Source of the DNA: Marivita sp046591575
GTDB taxonomy: Bacteria > Pseudomonadota > Alphaproteobacteria > Rhodobacterales > Rhodobacteraceae
Direction: 5' to 3'
Assembly: GCF_046591575.1 (NCBI RefSeq)
Contig: NZ_JBIQWA010000001.1
Location: 785,245-849,244, forward strand
Length of the DNA stretch: 64,000 nucleotides
Shown: piece after piece, positions 1 through 7,839 of the stretch
How positions within the stretch are numbered: position 1 is the stretch's first letter
How the letters are laid out: each line of letters opens with the position of its first letter
Made by a program: the position numbers and the translations under genes
Notes under the pieces: model-generated
Told to the model about the DNA's origin: nothing
Databases searched by the model: none
Seen by the model: only the letters and a program-made list of their open reading frames with translations

Positions 1-124
1 GATTGAGACCGTTTTGGCCAATGGCGCGCGGACCCCGGACCTGATGGGACCGGATGGTGGAACGCCGATGTCCACGTCTGACATGGGCGATGCGATTGTC
101 GCAGCGCTCGACGCCAGCCTGTAA
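1..124 (+). CDS. Isocitrate/isopropylmalate dehydrogenase family protein, C-terminal end only
   Basis: Only the last 40 codons are inside the window, read in frame 2 to a TAA at 122-124. The tail contains ARTPDLMG followed by MSTSDMGDAIVAAL, the ending expected of the isocitrate / 3-isopropylmalate / tartrate dehydrogenase superfamily (NAD-linked decarboxylating dehydrogenases of hydroxy-diacids). The active-site part is outside the window, so the substrate (isopropylmalate, tartrate or isocitrate) cannot be decided. The next gene starts 17 nt downstream on the same strand, so the two may be co-transcribed. Confidence 0.7.
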   Translation, partial: IETVLANGARTPDLMGPDGGTPMSTSDMGDAIVAALDASL

Positions 125-141
125 CAGTCAAGGGGCCAGCC

Positions 142-1119
142 ATGTCTCCAAATGCAAAAGGAGCGCTGCTGGCCCTGATCGCCTTTGGGCTGTTTTCGAC
201 GCATGACGTGTTTATCAAGTCATTGGGTGCCATCTACTCCCCCGTCCAGATTGTGTTTTTCAGCGTCTTGCTGAGCTTTCCGCTGGCCACCATCATGTTG
301 ATGCGCGATGCCAAACCCGGCACATTGGTTCCAGTGCATCCGTGGTGGATGGCCTGTCGCACGGCGGCGGCTGTGATCATGGGGGTTTCGGCCTTTTACG
401 CCTTTGCCAACCTGCCACTGACGCAGACCTATGCCATTTTGTTTGCGACGCCATTGATCATCACGATCCTGTCCATTCCCATTTTGGGGGAACGGGTGCG
501 GATGATGCGCTGGGCGGCGGTCAGTGTTGGTCTGGTTGGTGTTCTGGTGGTTTTACGACCAGGAGCGACAGACCTCACGTCCGGTCATATCGCCGCCCTT
601 ATGGCCGCGTTTTCGGGGGCTTTTGCGTCGATCATCGTGCGCAAAATCGGGGCCGAGGAACGCACGGTTGTGATGTTGCTGTATCCCATGGTTGGTAATT
701 TTGTGATCATGGGCACTGCGCTGGCCTTTGTTTACAAGCCGATGCCGCTTGAGCATCTGGGCATGCTGGCGGTGATATCGGTTCTTGCGTGGATCGCGGC
801 CCGGTTCATCATCGCGTCCTATCAGACGGGCGAAGCGGCGATTGTCGCGCCGATGCAGTATTCGCAAATCCTTTGGGCGACGGTGTATGGTCTGGTTTTT
901 TTTGATGAACGTCCTGATATGTATACCGCAATCGGTGCCAGCATCATTATCGCGTCGGGTTTGTTTATTGTGTTTCGGGAAAGCCAAAGCGGCGCATCTG
1001 AAAACACACCTGTCCTGCGCACCAGAACACGAATTGGGACGCCCTCGACCTTGCGGCTGAGCGGGTTGATGACATCCGGGCGGTTCCGCGACAAGCCAAA
1101 GCCGAAATCGAAGGACTGA
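142..1119 (+). CDS. DMT-superfamily transporter with EamA domains
   Basis: This 325-residue protein is almost entirely hydrophobic and reads as about ten membrane segments in two EamA repeats (roughly residues 5-140 and 150-280). The length and the pattern GHIAALMAAFSGAFASIIVRK opening the second repeat fit the drug/metabolite transporter superfamily, which usually exports amino acids or small metabolites. The last 45 residues are polar and basic and probably cytoplasmic. The ATG has only a weak upstream ribosome site (AAGGGGCCAGCC). It lies 17 nt after the dehydrogenase stop. The substrate cannot be inferred from sequence. Confidence 0.85.
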   Translation: MSPNAKGALLALIAFGLFSTHDVFIKSLGAIYSPVQIVFFSVLLSFPLATIMLMRDAKPGTLVPVHPWWMACRTAAAVIMGVSAFYAFANLPLTQTYAILFATPLIITILSIPILGERVRMMRWAAVSVGLVGVLVVLRPGATDLTSGHIAALMAAFSGAFASIIVRKIGAEERTVVMLLYPMVGNFVIMGTALAFVYKPMPLEHLGMLAVISVLAWIAARFIIASYQTGEAAIVAPMQYSQILWATVYGLVFFDERPDMYTAIGASIIIASGLFIVFRESQSGASENTPVLRTRTRIGTPSTLRLSGLMTSGRFRDKPKPKSKD

Positions 1120-1197
1120 CGCCGGAGTTTTTGTGACACCTGCGTCGAAAACAACGCTTGTCAAAAAGGCGGCCGAGCAGTAATTCGCCACCACGGT

Positions 1198-1274
1198 CGG
1201 GCTGTAGCGCAGCCTGGTAGCGCACCTGCTTCGGGAGCAGGGGGTCGGAGGTTCGAATCCTCTCAGCCCGACCA
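1198..1274 (+). tRNA. tRNA-Pro (anticodon CGG)
   Basis: A 77-nt cloverleaf with encoded CCA. Acceptor arms CGGGCTG (1198-1204) and CAGCCCG (1264-1270) pair fully. The anticodon stem CCTGC/GCAGG encloses loop TTCGGGA, giving anticodon CGG for codon CCG. The T-loop GGTTCGAATCC is canonical. It stands alone, upstream of a bidirectional terminator. Confidence 0.96.
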
Positions 1275-1339
1275 ATATCTTTTATGTTTGAAACTGCGGC
1301 AGACTGTTCCGCGATGTGAACACGCGGCGCGGTCGAGTG

Positions 1340-1373
1340 AAAACCGCCCATCCGTCGCATAGAGGGCGGTTTT
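1340..1373. terminator. Bidirectional intrinsic terminator between tRNA-Pro and coxG
   Basis: AAAACCGCCC (1340-1349) and GGGCGGTTTT (1364-1373) form a perfect 10-bp stem with a 14-nt loop. Runs of T follow on the plus strand and, by symmetry, on the minus strand. It therefore can end both the tRNA transcript and the convergent cox operon, whose last stop is at 1381. Confidence 0.85.
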
Positions 1374-1380
1374 TCTGCGT

Positions 1381-1833
1381 TCAGGCGACGGGTTCGTCTT
1401 CCATCACCTCGGCAAAGTTCTTGAAGAACTTTGCCGCCAGTTTCTTTGCCGTGCTTTGGATCAAGCGGCTGCCCAGTTGGGCCAGTTTTCCGCCGACATC
1501 GGCTTTCGCATCATAGCGCAGAATGGTCTGGTCGCCGTCTGCCGTGAGTGTCACATCGGCACCTCCTTTGGCGTGCCCGGCAGCCCCTCCATTGCCTTGA
1601 CCGGACAAAGAAAATGCATCGGGCGCGCCCTCTGTGTTCAGTGTGACGTTGCCGGTGAATTTGGCTTTGACCGGACCCACCTTGAGCACGACTTTGGCTT
1701 CGAGTTCGGTGTCTGAATGTTTGATCAGCTCTTCGCAGCCGGGAATGCACTGTCTGAGGATTTCTGGATCGTTCAGTGCGGTATAGACCCGGTCTTTTGG
1801 AGCGTTAATGATAATTTCGTCGGAGAGTTCCAT
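1381..1833 (-). CDS. coxG: CoxG, SRPBCC-family CO dehydrogenase accessory protein
   Basis: A 150-residue protein beginning MELSDEIIINAPKDRV and continuing with the CoxG/SRPBCC pattern (PEILRQCIPGCEEL near residues 25-40, then a glycine-rich strand region). CoxG proteins are reported to help attach CO dehydrogenase to the inner membrane and the respiratory quinones. The ATG at 1833 is preferred over an upstream TTG because AAGGTG sits about 8 nt before it. It is the last gene of the cox operon and ends just before the bidirectional terminator. A 33-codon reading frame separates it from coxF. Confidence 0.88.
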   Translation of the reverse strand: MELSDEIIINAPKDRVYTALNDPEILRQCIPGCEELIKHSDTELEAKVVLKVGPVKAKFTGNVTLNTEGAPDAFSLSGQGNGGAAGHAKGGADVTLTADGDQTILRYDAKADVGGKLAQLGSRLIQSTAKKLAAKFFKNFAEVMEDEPVA

Positions 1834-1847
1834 GAATGTCACCTTTT

Positions 1848-1949
1848 CTAACAACAGGGGAATTTGATGCGCGCGATGTGATCGGCGTGTTCCGGGGTCA
1901 TGGTCATGCGCCGGCAGAGCCGGTTAACCAGTGTGAGCAGTCTAGACAT
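1848..1949 (-). CDS. Short cox-operon protein ending in Lys-Phe-Pro-Cys-Cys (33 residues, unnamed)
   Basis: A short reading frame fills the coxF-coxG gap. It starts ATG TCT AGA at 1949, overlaps the last eight bases of coxF in another frame, and stops TAG at 1848-1850, 14 nt before the coxG ATG. An AAAAGGGA ribosome site precedes the ATG at about 6 nt. The product has a basic amphipathic N-terminal half (MSRLLTLVNRLCRRM), then TPEHADHIARIKFPCC. It has three cysteines, two of them the final residues. I cannot assign a family. Inference: an adjacent cysteine pair at a free C-terminus beside the Mo-Cu maturation genes could bind a metal such as Cu(I) or donate sulfur. The tight packing and ribosome site argue that it is translated. 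No function is shown by sequence alone. Confidence 0.55.
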   Translation of the reverse strand: MSRLLTLVNRLCRRMTMTPEHADHIARIKFPCC

Positions 1950-2739
1950 GAGCATCCCTTTTTATTGCGCGGCGGCGGACCTGGATCAGTTCGGCCAGGA
2001 TCGAGAGGGCGATTTCTTCGGGAGTCACCGCCCCTATATCAAGGCCAGCCGGGGCTTTGACCGCATCAATGGCTTTTTGCGGAATGCCTTTTTCGCGCAG
2101 CTTTTCGGCCAGTGATGCGAATTTGCGCGTGCTGCCGACAAAGGCGATGTGGCTTGCGTTTGACGTCACGGCGCTGATGAGAGCATCGAGATCACCTTGA
2201 CCCTGGGTTGCAATCACCACGACGCGTTTGCGGTTGGATGTCGTCTGTGTCGCATCGGACGGCGCGGTCTGTGTGGTCACCGACCAGTGAAATTGCGGGG
2301 CAAGGTTGGACAGTGCCTGCGCTACGGGCGACGCGCCGATCACCGCCAAGTGTGGCATGGGGATACAGGGTTCGATAAAGATGTCGATGGTGCCGCGCGA
2401 CGGGCATCCGTTTCGGGCAAAGCGGGTGCCGTCGACCTCGTCTCCGGGGGTCACACCTTTTTCCGCCAACAGGTCTTCCGGTGCGACGGATACAAGCTGT
2501 GGTGTGCCGCTTTGCAAGGCCTCCAGCGCCGCGCGTTTGACCGCGCCGCGCGTACATCCTCCCCCCAGCCAGCCATGCAGCATCGTGCCATCGGCGCTGA
2601 GCAGGGCTTTTGCTCCGGGTTTGGCCGCGGTTGCCCCGGCTGTGCGGACGATGGTGGCAAAGGCAAAGGGTTCGTCTTTGGCGCGCAGTTCTTGCGCGGC
2701 ATCCGCAATTTCATCAGACAGAATCTCGGCAGGGGTCAT
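1942..2739 (-). CDS. coxF: CoxF, XdhC-family molybdenum cofactor maturation protein
   Basis: A 265-residue XdhC/CoxF-type protein. The N-terminal XdhC part (about residues 20-125) contains the glycine-cysteine motif WLGGGCTRGAV; the C-terminal Rossmann-like part starts near HLAVIGASPVAQAL. XdhC proteins bind molybdenum cofactor, promote its sulfuration and hand it to molybdenum hydroxylases; CoxF is needed for CO dehydrogenase maturation. The start at 2739 gives an ATGA overlap with the coxE stop and removes a 51-residue non-homologous extension. No second XdhC paralogue (coxI) is present nearby. Confidence 0.88.
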   Translation of the reverse strand: MTPAEILSDEIADAAQELRAKDEPFAFATIVRTAGATAAKPGAKALLSADGTMLHGWLGGGCTRGAVKRAALEALQSGTPQLVSVAPEDLLAEKGVTPGDEVDGTRFARNGCPSRGTIDIFIEPCIPMPHLAVIGASPVAQALSNLAPQFHWSVTTQTAPSDATQTTSNRKRVVVIATQGQGDLDALISAVTSNASHIAFVGSTRKFASLAEKLREKGIPQKAIDAVKAPAGLDIGAVTPEEIALSILAELIQVRRRAIKRDAHV

Positions 2740-3920
2740 AACGCGGCAAGCTCCTGTTCCAGCGCGGCAAGATCGCCAAGTGTGTTGGCCGCCGAAAACA
2801 GATCGAGATGTGGCAAGGCGGCGGCCATTCCAGAGGCCACTGGCGCATAGTCGCGCCAGCCTTTCAGCGGATTGAGCCAGATGACCTTGCAACCGCGTTT
2901 CTTGAGCTTTTTCAGCGCTGCGTCGATCTGATGAGCGGGTGAGGTATCGTAGCCATCCGACAGGATGAGAACGACACTGCGTCCATCGACAAAGCGTTTT
3001 GCATAGGTGTCGGCAAAGCGCTGCAGGGAGGGTCCGATTTTGGAGCCCCCGCCAAAGCCGTCCGCCATCAGCGACATCCGCCCAATGGCGCGCATTTCGT
3101 CTTTGTCGCGCAGGGCTTCGGTGATGCGTACAAGTCGGGTGTGGAACAGATAGGCATCCGCACTGCTATCGGCGCGCATCAAGCCGGCCAGGAAGGCCAG
3201 AAACACTTGCGCATATACGGTCATGGAGCCTGAGACATCGCAAAGCGCAACAATTTTGCGGGTGCGGTCGGGGCGTTTCTTGCGCAGCAACATGAGCGGT
3301 TCGCCGCCAGTGGCAAGGCTGCGACGGATGGTTTTGCGAAAGTGCAAACGATCGCCTTTGCGCGCGGCGATGCGGCGTCGGGAACGTTTGTCGCGCAGGG
3401 CGGCACCCAGGCGCCTGGCAACAGCTTCGGCTTTGGCGATATCGTCGTGGCGCACCATATCGCGCAGGTCTTTGCGCATCAGGTTGCGGATTTCAGTTGC
3501 GATCAGTTTGCCTTCGCCATCACTGTCGGCCTCTCCGTCACCGCCATCCGGGGTGGTGGCGGAGCCTGCGCCAGTGCTGCGGTCTTGGCCTTTGGCGTCC
3601 TGCGACGACTGCACGTCATTGTTGAGATTTGAGGTCTGTTTCGGAATGATTTTTTGTTTCACGCGACCCGCATCCAGCCAATAGCTGTCAAACAGCGCAT
3701 CAAAGCGCTCTGCCTCGTCTTTGCAGCCTGTGCAGACGGCTTTCAGGGCGCGTCGGGCGTGTTCAGGCCACGCTGCGTCAACATGGGCCAAAGCGGACAA
3801 GGCGGTGTCGGCTTCGGCCACGCCAAGCCGTAGCCCGTTTTCCCGCAGATGCGCGACAAACCCGGCAACCCGGGCGGCAGGCCCGGGATCGCGTGCCGCA
3901 AAACGGGTGACACGGGTCAT
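2736..3920 (-). CDS. coxE: CoxE, VWA-domain protein for CO dehydrogenase metal-centre assembly
   Basis: A 394-residue protein with a C-terminal von Willebrand A domain. Its metal-ion site is visible as DVSGSM, GFGGGSKIG and LSDGYD, and the N-terminal half is CoxE-like. A low-complexity acidic/glycine linker lies around residues 115-140. CoxE works with the AAA ATPase CoxD in building the Cu-S-Mo active site of CO dehydrogenase. Its start overlaps the end of coxD (ATGA) and its end overlaps coxF (ATGA), so the three maturation genes are translationally coupled. Confidence 0.9.
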   Translation of the reverse strand: MTRVTRFAARDPGPAARVAGFVAHLRENGLRLGVAEADTALSALAHVDAAWPEHARRALKAVCTGCKDEAERFDALFDSYWLDAGRVKQKIIPKQTSNLNNDVQSSQDAKGQDRSTGAGSATTPDGGDGEADSDGEGKLIATEIRNLMRKDLRDMVRHDDIAKAEAVARRLGAALRDKRSRRRIAARKGDRLHFRKTIRRSLATGGEPLMLLRKKRPDRTRKIVALCDVSGSMTVYAQVFLAFLAGLMRADSSADAYLFHTRLVRITEALRDKDEMRAIGRMSLMADGFGGGSKIGPSLQRFADTYAKRFVDGRSVVLILSDGYDTSPAHQIDAALKKLKKRGCKVIWLNPLKGWRDYAPVASGMAAALPHLDLFSAANTLGDLAALEQELAAL

Positions 3921-4792
3921 GCGGCACGTCCTGCGATGCGCTGGGCGACTTCGATGGTGACCTGTGCCTGATCCGATTGGGTTTTCAGCAAGGTTGTCAA
4001 CGTCGATTGCATGACCGCCGGGTCCGAGGTCAGATCGGCGATGCCAAGCCCCATAAGAGCGGCGGCGAAATCAAGGGTTTCGGCAATGCCGGGGGTCTTT
4101 TCCAGATCTTCTTTGCGCAGTTTCTGAACAAAGCCGATGATCTGATCGGCCAGGTGGGCTTCGATCTTTGGGCACCGGGCCTTGAGGATCGCGAGTTCGG
4201 TTTGGCGATCCGGGTAGTCGACATAGGTGTAAAGGCAGCGTCGGCGGAGCGCGTCGGACAAGTCGCGTGTGCCGTTTGATGTCAGGATGACAATGGGGCG
4301 CGTGGTGGCTGTGATGGTGCCAAGTTCCGGGATGGAAATCTGAAAGTCGGACAGGATTTCAAGCAGATAAGCTTCGAATTCCTCGTCTGCGCGGTCGATT
4401 TCGTCGATTAACAGAACCGGCGGCGTGTCTTGGGTGATGGCGGCGAGAAGCGGGCGTTCCAGAAGGAAATCGCGCGAGAAGATACGTTCTTCCACGCTTT
4501 TGCCGGTTTCGCCGTCTTCGGCGGCGGCGCGGATTGTGAGAAGCTGGCGTTGGTAATTCCATTCATAGATCGCCTGCGCCGCATCCAGACCTTCATAGCA
4601 TTGAAGGCGGATCAGTTGCGTGTCTTTGACCGCAGCCAGCGTGCGTGCGATCTCTGTTTTGCCGACACCAGCCGCCCCTTCCAAAAGCAAAGGGCGCCCA
4701 AGCGACAGCGCGAGGTGCAGGGCGACGGCAAGGTCGTCGGAGGCGACATACGTCTTGCCAGCAAGAGCGGTTTGTAAATCTGTCCAGGTCAT
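3917..4792 (-). CDS. coxD: CoxD, MoxR-type AAA+ ATPase
   Basis: A 291-residue MoxR-family AAA+ ATPase. Walker A is GAAGVGKT, Walker B is LLIDEIDRADEE, and the sensor/arginine region reads TSNGTRDLSDALRRRC. CoxD is an ATP-dependent chaperone of apo-CO dehydrogenase that allows sulfur and copper insertion at the active site; MoxR proteins typically act with a VWA partner, here CoxE. The start MTWTDLQTAL at 4792 lies 46 nt after coxL. A longer open frame would run back into coxL and has no supporting homology. The ribosome site is weak. Confidence 0.9.
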   Translation of the reverse strand: MTWTDLQTALAGKTYVASDDLAVALHLALSLGRPLLLEGAAGVGKTEIARTLAAVKDTQLIRLQCYEGLDAAQAIYEWNYQRQLLTIRAAAEDGETGKSVEERIFSRDFLLERPLLAAITQDTPPVLLIDEIDRADEEFEAYLLEILSDFQISIPELGTITATTRPIVILTSNGTRDLSDALRRRCLYTYVDYPDRQTELAILKARCPKIEAHLADQIIGFVQKLRKEDLEKTPGIAETLDFAAALMGLGIADLTSDPAVMQSTLTTLLKTQSDQAQVTIEVAQRIAGRAA

Positions 4793-4838
4793 ATCTTGTT
4801 CGCGGGGTGCACCAGACAGCCCACCCCGCGCCCCTCGC

Positions 4839-7265
4839 TTAACCGTGGAGGCCAAGATCATTGGCGGTTTTCCAGATCCGCCAGTGATCATGCGGCATGT
4901 TTGTGTGCCGGTTGCCGAACGGACGGAACGCATCCTGTATCGCGTTCGAGAAACACGGCACGCCACCGACATGGGGGCTTTCGCCGACACCTTTGGCCCC
5001 GATGGGATGGTGCGGGCTGGGTGTGACGGTGTAGTCGGTTTCGTAGTTGGGCACTTCCCAGGCGGTGGGCAGGAAGAAATCCATCAATGTTCCGGTCTTG
5101 ACGTTGCCCATATCGTCATAGGCAATCTCCTGTCCCAATGCGACGGCCAGTGCTTCGGTCAAACCGCCATGGATCTGGCCTTCGATGATCATCGGGTTGA
5201 TCCGCGTGCCGCAATCGTCCAGTGCATAGAACCGGCGGATGTCGGCAACGCCGGTGTCGACGTCGATGTCCATCACACAGACATAGGCCCCAAACGGGTA
5301 GGTCATGTTGGGCGGATCATAATAGCTGACCGCTTCGAGACCCGGTTCAATGCCGGGAATCGCCTGATTGTAGGCCGCGAATGCGATGTCTTTCATCGTT
5401 TTGAACCGTTCCGGCGCGCCTTTCACGACAAAACGATCCACGTCAAACTCGACATCGTCGTCATGCACTTCGAGAAGGTAGGCCGCGATCATCTGTGCCT
5501 TGGCACGGATTTTGCGTCCGGCCATGGCAGTGGCAGCGCCAGCTACCGGGGTTGATCGGGAGCCGTAAGTGCCAAGCCCATAGGGCGCGGTATCGGTGTC
5601 GCCTTCCTCGATCGTGATGCTGTCGGCGGGCAGGCCGATCTCAGAGGCCAGGATTTGCGCAAAGGTTGTGGCGTGGCCCTGACCTTGGGAGATCGTGCCG
5701 AGCCGGGCAATCGCCGATCCAGTAGGGTGGATGCGGATTTCGCATGAATCGAACATGCCCAGTCCAAGGATGTCGCAGTTTTTGACCGGACCCGCGCCGA
5801 CGATTTCGGTAAAGAAAGACAGGCCAATGCCCATCAGCTTGCGGGTTTTGCCAGCTTTGAAGTCTTCAACCCGCTGGGCCTGTTCCTTGCGAAGCCCGTC
5901 ATAGTCGACGGCTTTTAATGCCTTATCCCACGCGGTATGGTAATCGCCGCTGTCGTATTCCCAGCCAAGCGCGGCTGTGTAGGGGAACTGCTCTTTGCGG
6001 ATGAAGTTGATGCGCCGCAGCTCTGCCGCGTCCATGTTCAATTCTATCGCCAGAACTTCGATCATGCGTTCGATGAAATACACCGCTTCTGTTACCCGGA
6101 ACGAGCAGCGATAGCTGACGCCGCCGGGGGCCTTGTTGGTATAAACGCCATCGACCTCTAAATACGCGGTCGGGATGTCATAAGACCCGGTGCAGATATT
6201 CATAAAACCTGCGGGAAACTTGGTCGGGTCGGCGCAGGCGTCGAAACCGCCATGATCGGCTGTGACATGGCAGTGCAGGCCGGTGATTTTACCCTCTTTG
6301 GTTGCCGCGATTTTGCCCGTCATGTGATAGTCGCGGGCAAAGGCGGTGGTCATCAGGTTGTCCATGCGGTCTTCGATCCACTTGACCGGTTTGCCCGTTA
6401 CGATGGAGGCCACAACCGAGCAGACATAGCCGGGATAGGCACCCACCTTGTTGCCAAAGCCGCCGCCGATATCGGGCGAGATTACGCGGATGTTGTGTTC
6501 TTCAAGACCCGAGATCAGAGACACGATTGTCCGGATCGCATGCGGGGCCTGAAACGTGCCATAGAGCGTCAGTTTGCCGTTCACCTTGTCCATCGACGCC
6601 ACGCAGCCGCAGGTTTCCAGCGGACAGGGATGTGTGCGGTGGTAGTACATGTCGGCCTCGGCCACCACGTCGGCGTTGGCGATCACCTCTTCTGTGGGGG
6701 CTTTGTCGCCTGCTTCCCATGTGAAGATATGGTTGGCATGCTTGCGCGGGCCATGTGCGCCTGCAGGGATAGAGCCGTCTTCGGCCACCAGATCTTCGCG
6801 CAGAACCACATCTGATGTGAGCGATTCAAACGGGTCGACGATGACGGGCAGTTCCTCATATTCGACCTCGACCAGTTCAATACCATCCGCGGCAGCGTAG
6901 CGGTCTTCGGCGACGACAAACGCCACTTCCTGTCCCTGGAACAGCACTTTGCCATCAGCCAGTACCATCTGTTTGTCACCGGCCAGCGTTGGCATCCAGT
7001 GCAAGCCCAACGGTTCCAGATCGGCCGCAGTCAGTACCGCCAGAACACCGGGGACTTTGAGGGCCTCTTCGGTGTTGATGCTGGTGATGCGTGCATGTGC
7101 ATAGGGCGAGCGCACAAAATCGCCAAACAGCATCCCGTCGAGTTTGATGTCATCGACATAGTTGCCTTTGCCCTGGGTAAAACGCGCATCCTCGACCCGC
7201 TTGCGCGAACAGCCCATGCCCTTGAGGTTATCAATGCGATCTTCGCGTGTGACGTCGTCCTTCAT
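4839..7265 (-). CDS. coxL: Aerobic CO dehydrogenase large subunit, form I (CoxL)
   Basis: An 808-residue molybdopterin subunit that oxidises CO to CO2 at a Mo-Cu centre. The form I active-site loop is present as S384-Y-R-C-S-F-R390, with Cys387 as the copper ligand. The Mo-site segment DIGGGFGNK is at 265-273, and the catalytic-base motif GAKGVGESPHVGG starts at 756 with Glu762. These features separate true CO dehydrogenase from form II homologues, whose loop is AYRGAGR. One oddity is Ser384 where the Oligotropha enzyme, as I remember it, has Ala. Length and residue numbering otherwise match that enzyme closely. Its start overlaps coxS by ATGA. Confidence 0.96.
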   Translation of the reverse strand: MKDDVTREDRIDNLKGMGCSRKRVEDARFTQGKGNYVDDIKLDGMLFGDFVRSPYAHARITSINTEEALKVPGVLAVLTAADLEPLGLHWMPTLAGDKQMVLADGKVLFQGQEVAFVVAEDRYAAADGIELVEVEYEELPVIVDPFESLTSDVVLREDLVAEDGSIPAGAHGPRKHANHIFTWEAGDKAPTEEVIANADVVAEADMYYHRTHPCPLETCGCVASMDKVNGKLTLYGTFQAPHAIRTIVSLISGLEEHNIRVISPDIGGGFGNKVGAYPGYVCSVVASIVTGKPVKWIEDRMDNLMTTAFARDYHMTGKIAATKEGKITGLHCHVTADHGGFDACADPTKFPAGFMNICTGSYDIPTAYLEVDGVYTNKAPGGVSYRCSFRVTEAVYFIERMIEVLAIELNMDAAELRRINFIRKEQFPYTAALGWEYDSGDYHTAWDKALKAVDYDGLRKEQAQRVEDFKAGKTRKLMGIGLSFFTEIVGAGPVKNCDILGLGMFDSCEIRIHPTGSAIARLGTISQGQGHATTFAQILASEIGLPADSITIEEGDTDTAPYGLGTYGSRSTPVAGAATAMAGRKIRAKAQMIAAYLLEVHDDDVEFDVDRFVVKGAPERFKTMKDIAFAAYNQAIPGIEPGLEAVSYYDPPNMTYPFGAYVCVMDIDVDTGVADIRRFYALDDCGTRINPMIIEGQIHGGLTEALAVALGQEIAYDDMGNVKTGTLMDFFLPTAWEVPNYETDYTVTPSPHHPIGAKGVGESPHVGGVPCFSNAIQDAFRPFGNRHTNMPHDHWRIWKTANDLGLHG

Positions 7266-7792
7266 TCTGCGGCCTCCACTGTGTTTTTCCCTATCGCTTC
7301 GCTAGGTGAGGGATGGGCTGCATTCATCTCGGCCGCAGCCGCCTGAATGGATTTCACGATGTTTTGGTAACCCGTACAGCGGCAGAGATTGCCAGCCATG
7401 CCAAAGCGGATTTCTTCTTCGGTCGGGTTCGGGATCTCTTCCAGCAGCTTGGTGGCGCGGGTGATCATTCCGGGTGTGCAATATCCACACTGCAATCCGT
7501 GATGTTCCTTGAACGCCTCTTGCAGCGGGTGGAGATTGTCCGGCCCACCGATGCCTTCGATGGTTGTCACCTCGGCCCCATCGGCCTGAGCCACGAACAT
7601 GGTGCAGGATTTCACCGACTTGCCGTTAATGGTAACGGTGCAGGCACCGCAATGAGAGGTTTCGCAGCCGATATGCGGCCCGGTGATGTTAAGCCGCTCG
7701 CGCAGCGTATAGATCAGCAGTTCACGCGGTTCGGCGAGGAATTCTTCGTCCTTGCCGTTCACGTTCATCTTGATGTGCATTTTCTTGGACAT
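7262..7792 (-). CDS. coxS: CO dehydrogenase small iron-sulfur subunit (CoxS)
   Basis: A 176-residue subunit with two [2Fe-2S] clusters. The plant-ferredoxin-type site uses Cys43, 48, 51 and 63 (IGCETSHCGAC...C). The helical site uses Cys102, 105, 137 and 139 (CGYC...CRC). It passes electrons from the Mo-Cu site to FAD. The first about 155 residues follow the family; the tail carries an extra HPSPSEAIGKN segment before the final EAAE, making it about ten residues longer than the Oligotropha protein as I recall it. AAAGGA precedes the ATG. It lies 47 nt after coxM and overlaps coxL. Confidence 0.95.
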   Translation of the reverse strand: MSKKMHIKMNVNGKDEEFLAEPRELLIYTLRERLNITGPHIGCETSHCGACTVTINGKSVKSCTMFVAQADGAEVTTIEGIGGPDNLHPLQEAFKEHHGLQCGYCTPGMITRATKLLEEIPNPTEEEIRFGMAGNLCRCTGYQNIVKSIQAAAAEMNAAHPSPSEAIGKNTVEAAE

Positions 7793-7839
7793 GGGTATTC
7801 CTTTGTTGGCCCGTTCGCTGTGCTTTGTGATGGCGCGCC

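Noticed and set aside
4620..5555. 311-codon plus-strand frame over coxD and coxL
   Set aside because: Antisense to two well-supported genes and without a recognisable motif.
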